Notes: generated by a model not told the origin, from the sequence alone. Shown: positions 47,832 through 63,629, counted from the first letter of the stretch. The stretch: 64,000 nucleotides of DNA from Hydractinia symbiolongicarpus (GCF_029227915.1 NC_079884.1:24924001-24988000), one strand, 5' to 3'. Translations and numbers: made by a program.

Positions 47832-50800
47832 ATGTCAACATCGCAACAAGTACGTTCTCAAGCAAAGCAAGGCCAGGTATAATATTAATTGCCTTTTGTC
47901 TACTTAAACTGGTAGATTTTCAACTTTACATTTTTAAGTACTAAAGCAATGAGCATATCCTAAAAAGCTCCTTAACAAAAGTTGTAAAAACTGAGGACAA
48001 ATGAAGTTCTCAGAATAATGGAAAAATGATGTTGATAGGTAGCATGTTTCAGGGATCAAAAATCAAATAGAATCAAATCAAGTAGAGCATAAGCTTGTCT
48101 TGTTAAAGCATTAATGCAGATGCAGAAATTATGTTCCAGAGCATATATAAACAATTCCATAATTTTCTTTCCCACCACACTGAGGTAAGATAAGTTATAT
48201 CATCCAAAGCCATGTATATGTTTTGAGTATTGAATGTTCAAAACCCTGAAAAAAAATTATTTGTCTTACAGCAGTTTTTCGGCAATTTTTACCTGTTTGG
48301 CTGTATTTGAGTTTCATTTTTGGGCAATTAAACAATACAATAGCTTGAAACTGATAAATAATAAAGCTTCATTGGTTCTAGAAACAAGTAAGTATAACTA
48401 ATTTAAGCTTCAAGTCTTCTCTGGCCAAAGAAAGTCTTGTCAACATATGTTTACCGCCATGACGTAACGAAAAATAATTTATTGCATCTCTATGATTGCT
48501 ATAAAAATAATTTAAAGGCACTTCATTTTATTGATATAGACAACCTTAAATTCTCTGCAGTATTTTCTCATCAATTTAGCTTACAGATAAAAATGGTAGC
48601 ATCAATTATCATCTAGCTGTCAAAATGACATGTAGGAGTTTTTGTACGTTGTGACGGAGAATCTTTAGTAGTCCGAGGAACTGTCCTGACCAGTAGTATT
48701 TAAATAGCTTTCTATTGCAAGTCCCCTGAAGGCTATAAAAAGCACAAGAAAATTTTTTAAAAATTTAACTATGTGAAGCCCAGGGTTGCTCAATAGTTTT
48801 CGCTACGTTGTAACGGAAAATTTTGATTGTGATTAAACAACTGGATAATTTTTTTGCTGAACATGCTAAAGGAACTAATGTAGTAATAGAAAAAGCATAA
48901 AACATGCCTCTTAACTCAAAAAAAAAACTATTTAGTGGCCATTTAAACTTAATTCAAACTTTCAAATTTATAGATAAATGTTTCATTTGCAGTTTTGTCA
49001 AAAATATAGCTTATATTTTATTTTTTAAGTACAAATAAGGCTTTTTACTTTTGATTTCTATTCTTTGTACATATTCTAGATATTTCAGTATTAGATTCAA
49101 TAGTAAATAAAAGATTACAGAAAAAAACCCTTTTTCTTTTATGATTTTAATTGTTTCATTTAAAAATTGCTGAAATTCAGTTATTTGTGAGACAAAAAGG
49201 CTAAAAAAATCTAATTCATGAAAAGAAGCACTTAGGTATATTATATATCACCGAAACCGAAATTTTGAGTATAATTTAAATATTACTTTTATTTAATAAA
49301 AAAAATTTATGACTCATGATTATTACTTTAAGTACTTATAATATGAAGTGTTAGGAGTTTTTTAGGATATGCTATATGGAACATCTATTTTTGTCACTGC
49401 TTTTAATCTTAAATTTATTTTTCTGTAAAGGTTCTGTGTATAATGTATAGAATTAATGAAATGCTTTAGGTTTTGAACCAAATATGGGCAGGGAAAAGCT
49501 ACCCCAATATTAATTGGTAAATAATTCATGTCTTTTTTTTAGTGGTCTTCCATATTTCCCAATGAGCAAGTGACAGGTATGAATTTGTATTTATCTAAAT
49601 CTGACATATAACAACCAAGTTGATCAAAAGTAAATTTTAAAGGCGTGGGTTTGTTTGATTTTTAGATACAAAAAAAAGAAAATTATTATGATATTTTGGT
49701 TTAAAAATGCATCTGTATGATAGGGAACGTTTTATAGGCATTACCTGTTTAAAACAGGATAATAGCTGTTCCTTTGATTTATAAAATGTTACCCTTTATT
49801 TCCCATGTTATTTAAACTTAGAATTCTAAAGTTTCAAAAGGAAACACGTGTTGTTTTCAGTTTCTCTTCCAGTATTCACACATATCCTTCTCATTTTTCA
49901 ATTTAAAAAATGATACAAATTTAAATTTGTAAAATTAGCAGAAATTCAATTTTGGGATCAACTGGGAATATTTTTGCATGAATGTTAATTTTTTAAATTG
50001 TAATGAAGGTTAGTTTATTAATAAAAAAAATTGTCTAGTTTTCGTTGAAATTACTAGCTCTCCACCCCACTTCCAAGAAACAAGGTCATCAACAATGAGA
50101 AATTTTAATACTATATGAATGATAAAAGACAGATGAAAAAGAGCATATAGGAATGTGTTAGACAATTTCCAATCCAAATGATGTCATTAAATGAATTTTT
50201 ACCTGAAATGATACATTTTATATCTGTTCAAAAGTTTTTTGATTTTTAATGATCATTAGTAGTTCAGTATGTTTGTTCTGTGTTGAACAGTACAAAAAAC
50301 CTGACGATAACAATGCCAAGGAAAGTTTTTCTCCTGGGCCTGTGATGCCCAAAATTTATGCATGTACTTAAATGAGGAAAAATTGCAAATGTGTGAGGTT
50401 TTTTATAGATTTTTTTTAAAATCTTCCATCTTTATTTATCAATCGTTTTGGCTAATATTGGTCTGCAATTCTTATTGTGGGAAAATATTCATGGCACTGA
50501 CAGAATTTTCCATGAAAATGTGAGGCCCTCTACTGCAAGAAGTTAGAATTTAAATTAAAGAGATACTATTTTGGGGTCAAATTGCATGAGCAAAGAGAAA
50601 GATATGTTGGAATTGAACTATAAACCACTCATGTGCTGGCAAATAAGGTTCATATGGAAACACTAACCAGAAGATCAATTTTACTTAGCCTATAAGAGTC
50701 AAAGGAAATCATTCTGTAAATTTTGAACACAGGAATTATCAGATTTCCCAGTATCTTTGGATTTACCTGAAAATCTGAGAAAATCAGATTTTCCAGTTTT

Positions 50801-53800
50801 TTGGGATTTTTTATGAGAATTTTGTAAAAACTGGAAAACATGTTCAGAAACTTTAAATAACATGATAGAACTAAATCAATTAAATTTTAAGATTTGTGGT
50901 ATATAAATCCTACAAAGCGTCTGATTTTAGGATAAAGTTATCTAGTGTGGGGATTTCCCCAAGATTTAACACGCAATTTTACACAAGACAATTTTGATGA
51001 TATTTTATAACAGAATTATGTATTACTTTCATTTAGAAACTCAATCAACATTGTTTGTAAAGAAACTACTTGCAGTTGCGGTAAATGCTAACAATTTATA
51101 CCATTTCTTGCATATATATGCTTAAGAACGTAGAATATAGTTTGTATGTGGTATGTATAGCAAAGTAAAATATGTACTTGGTTTATTTATCAGCTTTATG
51201 TTACATTTTAGGTTTCAAGTATCAGTTATCTCAGGTGAAAATAAGCTTTTATGTTAGTCTAGTATATATAGCTCTACTTTAGCTTTAGAGTAGTTTTCTG
51301 TATGAATCAGACATCAAGCATCAGTCATTGTTTGTTCATTTCGTAATGTTTCAATAGATTTTTGTTAGTGTTGATTTTTTCATTAGAATATGGAGCAATT
51401 CCTTTCATGGACTGTGTGTTTAAACTCTTCTTTTTGTTTTGTTATCTCTGTGTAATGATACATCTAGAAAATCATTAACTTGAGTGTAGTTGAATTTTTA
51501 TATGAACTTCATTTTAGGCACTTTAAAATTCTGAATATTTCTTTTTTCTCCCTGTACACATCTGTGTATATATACATTCAAAACCAACATATGTATATGT
51601 TGAAATACAGAAGATGTTGTTAGCTACCTTTGCACAGTTTTTAGACTTCTCAAAACACAAAAAAGCTATTATTTCAATCAGAACTTGAAAATTTTTTCTT
51701 AAGTTTAAAGAAGAGATAACGTAATTGCTTGTCTTGTTTGTAACATGTTGCTAAAATTTTTCCAAACTATGAAACAAATCTGAAGAGCTTATTAAAATGC
51801 TGATTCACAGTAATATAGAACTTGAGTTTAGAAAGTCTTGGCCATTATAACTCACTGAGGTTTTAGGAATACATCACAAGAAATCGTAAACTAATGTTCC
51901 ATGTCAAGGAAAATTAAATATATCTTAAAGGTTAGAAGTTACCACAAAGTTTGAGATCTTTCACTCGTTTCAAGCTTGTTTATCATGTTTGTTTGGTTTA
52001 GGTTGGTTGAAAGAATGACTCGGGTAGTTTTGGGTGTTTGATGATCATAACTAAATAAAACAGTTCAACAGTTGACTATAACTTACCAGTATAAGAGTTA
52101 TTGAAGATGATTGATTATGGTGTTTGGATTCTATTGTGCATTGTCAATAAAAATTTACGTCATTTTTGTTGAGATTAACGCACTGTTTTCTGAGAACATA
52201 TTGGTACTTTCGATCAAACTTGGACTAAGAGGGTATTAGATACTTTAATTATCTAAATATATTAACTCTATTTTAGGGCACTGTTTCCTGAAAATGCCTT
52301 TGGAGACAGATGTTTAGAAGGTTAATTTTTATTCATATTTATTTTAATTCATTCATTATTTCTTGCAAAATTAATTGCATTTTGTTTGTATCTAGATGTT
52401 AACTTAAAAATTTTAAGGGATGATAGTACTTGTCCTGAAGCATGTAGAGTAATACAGTGGTAAGTGGTTAAATTTAACACAACGCCTTTTAATATTATTA
52501 TTATTTACAAATTATTTATCTTTTTGTTACCTAGGATTAGAGGCTGTTTTGATGCTTTGGAAAAGAAATATGTAAGTAAAGTAGTGTAAACTCGGGGATA
52601 ATATTTCTTTTGAAGAATGTTTTCTCTTTGCATTTTTTTACTTGTTACATGGTCCATGATTTACATGATTGATATAAAATGCCAGGGTTGACAAATGGCT
52701 TGTTTATATGGTGTGCATACAGAAAGTGATTTAAATGATTACAATTATGTTGACTTATTTTATTGTTATTAACACCATACTTGTATGTTGATCCAAGGCA
52801 CACATACTAAATATTCTCAGATTATTTCTTCAAACTTTCTTTAGCACATTTTATGTAATTTTTTAAATCAAGCCAAAATCCATTGCAGTAACTATCCAAA
52901 AAAAGTTGGGTGTCAGGCCATGTTTAAAAACAACTTAAACAACATTGTTGCCAATCAAGCAATTAATGTTTAAAGACTTTTATCAAGGAGGTTACAAAAA
53001 AAATTAACTAAAATTTAATTAAAATTCTGGAATCATTAATTTTATTTGAGATGAAATACACAAGTATAAATGTTGTTTGCGTTATAGATGATTTCCCATT
53101 ATTTTTTGTTTTATTTTTATAAACAATATTCGAAATTAACATGGAACTTTCTCATGTTTTGTTTAAACTATAAAAAAAGTATTAGTGATGGAGATTTTAA
53201 AAAATAAATAATGTTGCATCATGCATTGTACTTCAAGACTAGAAATTTTTTCGCAGTGAAGCATAATCAAGAAATTTGTGGCATTTTAATTTCGCAATAC
53301 AGATTTTTTTACTTTGCATGTGTCAAAATTAGTCACACAGATATAAACACAAAGAATTTGATGCATCTATTTTTGTACCGAACTTTTTTTCGTTATCATA
53401 ACAATTATTCTGTGAATTCAGCAAATGCTTGACTCCATACTGATTATTTGGCCTAGCAAAAATTTCATGCAATTTAATTTCGCGGTTGGCCAAAAATGTA
53501 TTTTCACGGCATTTTAATTTTGCTGTTTTTTGGATCCAACCGCAAAACTCCAAAAATTTCTTGCCTTAAAGTAATATTGTTGTGTTAAAGTGTAAATGAT
53601 TAAACTAACTTTAGTTGAGTTCTATATCTGAACAAGTCTTCTCTAACAGGCATACTAAGAATAAAAGTTACAGTGGTGGTATATACAAGAAAGAAAAAAT
53701 GCCAATCCCTGTAACTGCACAGTTATCATGTTTTAATTTATTTATTTATTTATTTTTCAGCTAAGAGCTGTGTTGGTTGGAGTAAGTAGTACATTTTTTA

Positions 53801-56800
53801 GATAGGTACCCAGAACAAAGTTTAACCGGTTACATGAACACAAGGGAGACATTGTCTGGCTTGCTTCTTTTGACATAAAATTTTGCCAGGTTGTATATCT
53901 TGTTTTCTTTTTCTAGATATATGAAGACCCAGAGGATCCGGATGTAAGTGTTTTACAGCGAAAATATGAAATACTACACTAGAAGAAATTTTATAATCTA
54001 TAAACCTTAACAGTCAATCCTGTATTAGCTGTTATAGGATATGTCAATGTAACTTATATAACAGCTATTATTTTATTTTAATGGCTTTAGCACGTCTCTT
54101 AATGGGTGAGAGGCAAAAGTTGGCAATAGCATAAATTCTTTTAAAAAATTCTGTTTATTCTTTTCCCTAATGCTCACCCAGTGTAAGTCAACAAGACTCA
54201 AACACTACCACAGTTTAAATTAGTCGTGACAGTAGAAAATGTAAAATAATTTTAAGAATTAAAGTATTTATTTTTAATATTCCAACATGTTTCCTTACTA
54301 TTCATCGTAATTGTTTACAGTGAGTAGAACACACACCCATAAAATGTAGAACATGTTATCTTCTGTGACATATCAATAGGGTTGTTTTGGAAATGAGTCA
54401 ATTTTGTAACTTCAGTAAAAGCACAATAAGGTAAAAGTTTCACAACATAAAGCTACAACAATGCTGCCTAACTTGCTGATGTGCTGCAGTTTTTACGCAA
54501 AGCTTGAAATTCTATAAATAAATTTTAAATCTTTTAAATAAAAAAGCAAGCAGCAAGCTATTCTTGTGCTTTTTAGTAAAGTAGGTGGAATTAAATGAAT
54601 TAAAGTTTTTAAAAATTGATATAATAAAATGTGTATTTAAGCATAGAAAAAGGGTTCAGAGGAACACTGGAGAGCCAAAAAAAAAAGTGTATTTGGCATA
54701 AAAAGCATGGAAGGGACTATCAGGCTAACATTGGTCAGGAAAAGTCAGGTAAAGGGTTTTACAGAAATGTTGATTACTTTGCTAACTAAACAAATTAGTT
54801 TAAATCTTGCTTGTTAAAAAACAGCAAGTTTCTTAAAGCGGCATGGGCTTTACAGCGAAAATGAATAAAAAATGCTGAAAAAAATAATTGCGTAAATATT
54901 TATGGTTTTATTTTTTATTTTTTATTTAATTTTTTCTTTTACTCAAAATACAAATTTTATTATTTTAGACTGTTATTGAGCAATATTCTTTCAAGGTTAG
55001 AAAATTTAGTCAGTTTTTACACATTCAGTTACTTATTTGTATGTTTGTATGAAATGTGAGTGGAATTGTTGTGCGTTAAAAAAAGGAACATTAGTATGCA
55101 ACTTTTCCTCTTTAGTTTGCTTATGGAGATGGTGGTGGTGTTGATATTTACAGGTAAACTCAGAGCTTTGTCATCATTACCCTGTTCGAAATGATATTGT
55201 TTTTTTCCTACATTTTTTTTGAGTGAAAAAATAGTTGTAATTTTGATTTACTCTATTTGATGCTATTTTAAACTTATTGCCTGTGTCTGCTTTTTTACTT
55301 GCTTAATGAGATTTTAGGTTGTTTAATGAGTTTCCTAACTTCTCTGATTTGCTACATTTCTTTAAATGCAGTTAAGTACTTCATATTTTAAAATGTTGTT
55401 GGTCAGGTAGGGTTTATAGCCTAATATGGTCATGTGCGTGGTTTAATAGATTTAATACCTTCAGGATATAAATTTAGCTTTGATAAAAAAGTGCAGTTAA
55501 TGATTTTGAGACGTTTTTGTATTAGCGACTTTCTCTTAAATCACAAATATAATAATGTTGTAAATCTGGGGAAATATGTTTTATTTGATCTTGAATAAAA
55601 TCTTGTGTTTATAATTTTTTTTAACAATCACAATTTTGCATTGTTTCATGCTGAATTTTAGATATCTTTGAAATATCTCTTTATAGGAATGGGACTAGAA
55701 TAACTAATGCTAAATCTGATAAAGAAACAAAAAAGGCAACCATACGTTTATTAAGGTTTGACCTTTTTTAGTAGTTGTAAATGTTATGTCTTTCTTGCGA
55801 GAATTATAATGATTTTTTTATTTATAATTCTTTTTGCAGGACGATTGTGTTGCTTAGTCAGACTTTGAATCCCTTACCAGGTAAGAGAAACCATGTTTAA
55901 AAGGCATTCATATCGCAAATTTGATTAACATATATTTATAAAAATTTTGCGGAAATATTGAAAGGACTTTTCTACTTCATTGTATTTAAATTTTATTCAT
56001 CGAAAGTCTTTGACCTGAAACAGGGCAACCCCTCCATCCCCCTCAAAACGTGATCTCAGTGTCATTAACTTTACCAACTAGAAATTGATTTTGTGCCCAA
56101 AACATAATAACACACATAAAAATGCACCCCAATTGAAAAAAAACAGAAGACACAAACTATCCAAGTGTTTTAATTAGATTTTCACTTGTTTTTGCATTCT
56201 GTTGCTGCCTACCTTATAAATAAAAGATACGTATTGCAAAAAGTAATTACAATTATAGCTTCCTGACATACTTTCCTTTAATTTTCAGAAATTCCAAATT
56301 CAATGTTTAAAAGAAGAAGAACGATTTCCTAACGAAATATGCCTTTCAATTTCAATTTGCAAAAATTTCTTTCGCAAAATTCGCAATTTATGGACCCTTG
56401 ATTCGTGAAAAAAGTTCTACAAAAATTTCGGGTCACGAAATTTCTTTCCTGAAGATAATTTCTACGTTTTAAAAATTGTAAATCCACGTGGCGAAGTAAC
56501 ATTTTTTTTTATTGCAGACGATGTGATGATGACAATGAAGTTACTGTATTATGATGAAGGTATGCTTTTTTGTTTATCACTAAAAATAGTTACCACTTAC
56601 CAACCTTGTTTCCAAAATAAAATTTTTGCATATGGTTCGTATTTGAAAATCTCTTTAAGTAAAGCTTTATCCTCTAAAGGTGCATATGCATTGTGAAGCT
56701 AACTTTCTTATGTGCAACATATTACTCAGTCTTCGTATCATTTTAGTGACACCAGAAGATTACAACCCTCCTGGATTTAAGGTATGAACCCAGCGGCTTA

Positions 56801-59800
56801 TTCAAAGAGGTTTTGGTATCAGTGGGCTGCTATTGGTGCCTAAACTGACTAACCCAAAAAATAAATGGAATAAAACTTTTAAAGAGATTGTTAATGTTTA
56901 CTGCTTTTAAGAGAGGGACATGAGGTACAAAAAGCTTTATAGAAACATATTTCTGCTAATTTAAGATAAATATTGCTTTAATAAGAGGTACTGGTGTGCT
57001 GCAAAAAAGCTAAAATAGCATGTTGTTCAGCTCATTTACTCTGACAGTCCAGTATCCCCTAAAATATATGTCAGTGAAATATTTTGTGAGAAACAGTTAG
57101 TTAAGAGACCTAAAAGACCTTATTAAAAGAGGGCATTTTTATCTGTCTTATTAGATATTTTGAGTGTTGTTTCAGAATCGTTACCTATCTTCTTCAATTT
57201 TTGGATATTTTTAGAGACTTATTTCTAAAGGGTAAATGGTTTTGAGGACCCAAATTCAGTGGTAATACAAACTACTATCTTGGCAATAATGAAAAAACTT
57301 TGTTCAAAAAATTTTTAAAGAGGTCTTGGTACAATACTGCTTCAAAGAACAGATGTGCAAATTTTGCCTTGCTTTTCTGGATTGAGCGCTAAGTTAAAAA
57401 GGCAAAGTACCTTATTACATGAAATCAATGAATCACTTTAGTAATAACTCAGAAAATTAACGCACAATAATTAACCCAGTTTGTCGAGGATATGCATTTT
57501 TTGAACATAAAATTACTGCTCTTTTCCAAAAAAAGTTTTTTGTTGCATGAAATTAATGCAGTTATGGGGAAATTTTTCGAAGAAATTATTTCTTGAAAAG
57601 TATTTCTTGTTTAATTTCTGCTATTTTCTCTTTAAATACAAGGATTGAAATCAATCACTTCATCACTCATGCCTTCTTAAATGGTGTCAACCACCCCAGA
57701 TGCCTTCCAGCCTTTAGAATTGTTTCACGCCCTTAATTTATAAAGTAGTAATAGATCCTTGTCATCAATTTTGCGTGGATGAGTTTGAGTGGGGACAATT
57801 TATTTTAGATCGACTTTGATTGTTGTTACATCTTTCTCTGGGTCAATTTAAACCTCCTTAGTTGTTGTGTTTGTAACATTTTCTCTAAATGCAGGGGGGA
57901 AACCACGTTAATTTAACGATTCCTTAATTTTCTGTAAAAAGGTAAATTGATTTCAGGAGTCCATTAGGTACCCTACAAGATAAAACATAGAAATTCATGT
58001 GATATTCTGCAAAGGAAGATTAGCTCTCAATTTTGAAAAAAATTAAAAAAATTGTACTTTCAATTCTTAACCCCCTGAACCCCCTGATAGTTAATGAGTT
58101 ATAGATTTTATGATTTTCTTGAATCCCCCTCCCCCTTCCCAGGGCTGTTTTTTTTTTTTTTTTTTTTTTTTTTGCAAATGTCGTAAAATTTATTAATCAA
58201 TTGTCCTGAAAGTAAGAAGTTTTAAAATCTGCCTTTGATGGTTTTTGAGACATTTTCAGTGCACTTCATGAACATATTTTTTTTAAGTTTAGAACCAAGG
58301 CATATTTTGAATGATAGGCTCCTTAACACGGTAGTGGTAAAAAACAACATGAAAATATTAATAAATAAGAAATGCCCGAGGTATAACGCCCTGAAAATTT
58401 ACAATAATCTACACCAAGAATTATACAGAAAGGAGGTATTACTTTAAGTTTAGGGTAACCTATCCTAAAGATATACTGAATCTGATACCAATGGTGGAAT
58501 GCAGGGCGTAGTGCATTTTTCTTCTTAAAATACCCCATGGAACCAGATAAATATTTAAAAACGCTATGTAGACTACTTCGTTTCTTTTAAAACTTGTCCT
58601 AAAAAAACCCTGTGAAAAATTAACAATTTGATTTGATTGTTACTTTTATGCGCTCTTGTGAAATAATGAGCATAAAGTGAATTCTGGGCATAACAAGGTG
58701 GTTTGCAAATATTGGTACATGCACTAAAAAACGTACCATGCGAAGTCAAAATTGCTGAAATTATGTAACCAATAACTTGACCAAGTTCAAAGAATTTTCA
58801 ACCTTGTTTGATATTTTTGTAAATAGCAAATATAAAATAAATTATTCCAAGGTGAGTAAATACAAACAAAAGTCATACTGTTAGTATTCGTTAATATACT
58901 GTGAAAATAAACTGATAATACATACTGAATCTAAAGAGTTTGGTTTAATTTGGAAATCACTACCCCTTAGATGAAATTCCAGGTACTTTTTATGCCCCCC
59001 AGAAACACTAGTGACTTTTTAAAGGACGATATCTTTTGCATTACTAATCTAAAATTTTAAAATTATACCTCCTTTCCACCTAATTTTTTTTTTCAAAATT
59101 GATAGAACACACTAACAAAAATTAAAAAGGAACTTGTGTGGCCTAGAGGCAAACAAAATTGCAAAAAAAAACAAATTTCCATCTAAGACCTATTTTTTTA
59201 ATCTTATTAAATTGATCACATCTCAAAATAAAAGGAAAAATTGCTATTAGCACCTGGTCCACTCATACTGGCTCTTGAAAATCTTCTGGTATATTTGTGG
59301 AAGTATTTGTGCTTAAAGAATATTATCATTAAGACCTTCGTTGCATAGATTTGTATGTAATAACTTAGAATATTTTTTTTGTAAAACACTTGTTGTAAAC
59401 ATTGTTGTTAATCCTACTACTTATGGAATCTATAACGACATTTTTGCACTACTTGCAACTTCTAAATACATCTTAGGATTATAACTGCGACAGTTTTTTC
59501 TTCAAAGATGAGCCAATCAACATTAAAGTTGGTGATGTTGCTACAGTGAGTGACTAATTTGTAACATACTGACAATGAAAGTCACGTGTAATGTCTCGAA
59601 TAAATCTATTCACTTGCAACATTGAGACATTTTAATTGAGTGTTTATTTAGGTCAATAACCCAGACAACCTAAAAAGGTCTGGGAGTTTTAAAATTAGAT
59701 CGAAAAGGGCAGAAAAAGTCTGATGTTTGTATAAAATTCAACTGTCAGCTATATGAGTGCAAATTAAATAATGCATTGTTAGTGGAATAAGTGTTCAAAC

Positions 59801-62800
59801 CAAGCCTTGATGTCATGTTTTTTGTGGAAATTATTATTGTTTGTTGTAAACTTAATAATTTGTTTGCATTTTACTTTTTGTTTCAGCAATTTCACTCGTA
59901 AGTTTACGTTGACTATTCTTCGCGTTATTCAATGGAATCTATTTGGATTCAATGGGATCTCGATGGATTTAATGAGATCTAGATGGATTTAACAATGGGA
60001 ACTAGATAGATTCAATGAGATCTAGATGGATTCAACAATGAGATCTTGAATGATTTAACAATCGGATCTAGATGGACTCAACAGGACCTAGATGAGTTTA
60101 ATAGGATCTGCATTAAGTGAAAAAAAAATCGGCACCGTGTCAGTTTTTAAGCACTTTTCTAATCCATGTCAGGTGCCACAAAGTGCCAAATGTTAAAAAC
60201 GGGCCATGCTGGTGTCAGCAACAATATTTAGGTTATATAAGCACAGCTTAAATAACCTATGATACTAAGTCCGCTGTGAACATTGTACAAATTAATTTTG
60301 AGAAGTTCAAAGTATGTAAATGTAATATAGAAATAGCCAAAATTACAACTTGTGGCGACGGACATTGCGCTCAGGTGCCAACATTTCTTTCTTATTGTAG
60401 ATGGATTCAATGGGATATAGATTAGATGCATCACTAGTTTTAACCTACCTACGAGTTCTTTTTACAATTTAGGTAAGCAGAATTGTAACTATTATAATTT
60501 CTTTTTTAGCCTTAAATTTCCTTTTTAGCCTTAAACTTCGTATCAAAACACAAAACCATGACTTGCAAGAGCAACGTGAAAACGAAGACGTAGAGGAAAA
60601 TCATGAAGAAACTGAAGAAGCTAGAGTTCCCGATGAAGAAGTTTTTAACACCGCAAACGAGGATGTTGAAAGTCTTTACAACGTATGTCTTTTTGTAATG
60701 AGAAAAACGTTTGTATGCTTAGGAGCAGAAGAGAATAGCAATTTCGAAGAGTTGGTAATTGACTGTTTTTTAAATACCATCTTCTAGTTGAAAAGAAAAG
60801 TTACTTTGATTCATATTATAAGTGGTGCGTTTTTCTAAGAAACATTTTATAAGAAACATCGTCAAAAAGATTATAAGCAGAATGATAAAATCTCCAACAA
60901 ACATGAGAAAAACACGTAGAAACATAGCAAATGTTATTCAAATGTATTCAAAAGTCACCAATCCTGTAATACATTGTATATACAGGATTTTTCTGGATGA
61001 AAGAAGGAAAATTAAGAAACATTTTCAACAGAAGCTTGCTTAAATTATCAAATTTTATATAACTCCTGGCTCAACCAATTGTATTTAAAAAAAAAGAACC
61101 GAACAAACAATATTATAAATTTGAAATTAAGTTATATTATATTTAGCCGGAAGCTGATGTGGATAAGGAGAACAAGGAAAACAAAGAACCGGAGAGTAAG
61201 TAGTGCCTAACTTTTTTAAAAGCATTTTAAGGCGAAAAGCTTGACCGGTTATCTAAAACTTGCAATAACTATTTATACTAATCCAAAAAATTTTTTATTA
61301 TTTGCAAGTTCATTTTTGTCAAAAAACTCCTAAAAAAATAGCTAAAATTCTTTCCAATTTCTCCTAAATATCCTAAAAAGATTGTTTGGATAACGCGTGG
61401 GAACCCTGTAAATTGAGTATTGTATGCTTGAGACATAATAGTATTTTTATACCTAAGTACATGGACCACTAAACTCTTACCTATCGTGTTTTTATTGCAG
61501 TGAATATTCACGTGGAAGACGTCGAAAATACAAGTCTAAATATGGAAGACGGTAAGAGGATCTTAAAATGAAATCTGAGTTTAACCTATTGTAGTAACAG
61601 CTTCATGAAATTAGGGTTAGGGTCACTTTAAATAGGACGTACACCCACCTAGAGTGAAGAGTAGAAATGGAACTTATATATTTCAAGTTTTATATCAACC
61701 ATTAACCTGGGTTTTTTCACACAAAAAAATAACTTAATGGTCATTATATCAATGTCCCTGAGCTTTTTACTGATAATCTTTTCCACTGTCACAACACTAA
61801 CAGAGTTTGGAGATGTCACTGATTTTTTTCTTAAGTGGTTTGATTCTTTTCGAATTCTCAATCTTTCTTAAAATGAACAATTTCTTTCTCTTTTAATTAC
61901 TTGTAAGTAAGATACTTAAATTAAAACACGAAAGTTTACCCTGCAAAAATTGGTCAATTAAAATATTTTTATTAATATTTAACTAAAGCTGGCATCTCGC
62001 GAAAATATTTCCCGCGAAATTTAAGTGAAATTAGCGATTCGCTGTAATAAACTTAAGACAACTACAATAGCTCCAAATTTTTTTAGTACACTATAAGTCC
62101 TTTTTATTTCTAATAACAAGTAAAATCCGATAAACTACGTGGTGGGGTTGGAATAATTTTATGGATAAAATTTTTTTTACAAAATTATTAATCGTGGGAC
62201 ACCATTTTAAAGTCTAACTTAACCTCCATATAATTATTATATTTTGCCTTTAATCGCGAGATTCCGTGAAATTTTCTTTTCATTCAAAAATCACTATTTT
62301 GAGGAATACGATTCTAGACAGGAATTTTAAAGATATCAAGAAGAAAAATGCTTTGCATGATGGTTAAAACAATTACAGAACTTCCCCAGTTAATTACGTT
62401 AATATTATAAAGTAAAGTCTTAAAACAACCCACTCCAAATTTAAGTAGTGAATTGTTCAGTTCTCACGCTGTAAATTCAAGTTAGGATTGTGGTGCAACG
62501 GATTCTGATATATTGTTAAGAATTCCAAGCAGCACTCATTTGAATTATTCCTATCGCTTTCTATTTTAAAACTCGTAATTTTTACTTCACCTAGATGTAC
62601 CCAAACAATCAAAGCAGTCAAATACGAGAGTTTCAACTCCAGCTTCTTCGGTTATTCCTGATGACGAACAAGAAGAAACGGTGAAGAAATGTCCTTGTGG
62701 TGTGAATGAGGTACTCTAATATATTTTCCCCTTACGGCTATTATTTCAGCCAAATTCATCGAAAAATAGGTCACTTCCTGAAGCTTAGCTAGCTGTCTTT

Positions 62801-63596
62801 GCATATAATATTTTGTAACAATAAACATTAGTCAAAGTTTTTTAAAAGGAAAAGAAGTAAAAATGAAATTCCTATAAATTCTTGGTAACTTGAGTTTTGG
62901 GAACAGGCGAACACAGTTTTTAAAGGGTTCTTGTCCTTACAACTATCGTGTACAAATCCCCACTTTAGATTGTTCGACACAATTTTTAGCGAAAACATGC
63001 TGTAAATCAACACTTCGAATTTGCAGTCAAGCAAACTTCCTGTTAAGCCAAATTCAAGTTAAATTAAAACATTGATCGAGTCGAGATTATTTTTTATGTT
63101 TTCCTTATTAAGGCATCAACTTTACACTAAACCCTAACTTAAACTTATAACTTTGGTTTGAATCTTGTGATCGTTTGCGATCAGGTCTATTTTATTTTTT
63201 CTTTAAATTCTCAAATAATTAACATCTGTTATATCGGTATAAACACAGAATTTCACTTGCAATTTGACCAGCTCCTTTAAAACCTTAACTGCACGAATTA
63301 AATATCTTGTTCGATATCAGTTGTGTTAAATTACAAAAAAACTTGCCAGATTTGAGGTGTAGCATTATTCTAACTTCTTTTTCGTCGAGAACGTTTGAGT
63401 TACAAGAGGAAATTAGCTGTCGTGATTTTGCAAATGTTCATGTTATCTGAGGTTTAATGAAATGGGAAATATTAGTTTGAGGAACGCACGAAATATCATC
63501 ATTTCTGCTACGCTCGAGCAATATATAGTATGCTGGAGTATGCCATATCTTATATTATAAGAGTTTTCACGGACAGGACTCGTAAAATACGTTATA

Positions 63597-63629
<33 letters not shown>

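Noticed and set aside
53329-53553. Short ORFs in HORMAD intron 7
   Set aside because: Low-complexity AT-rich translation without motifs; CGCGAAAT-type phrases there look repeat-derived.
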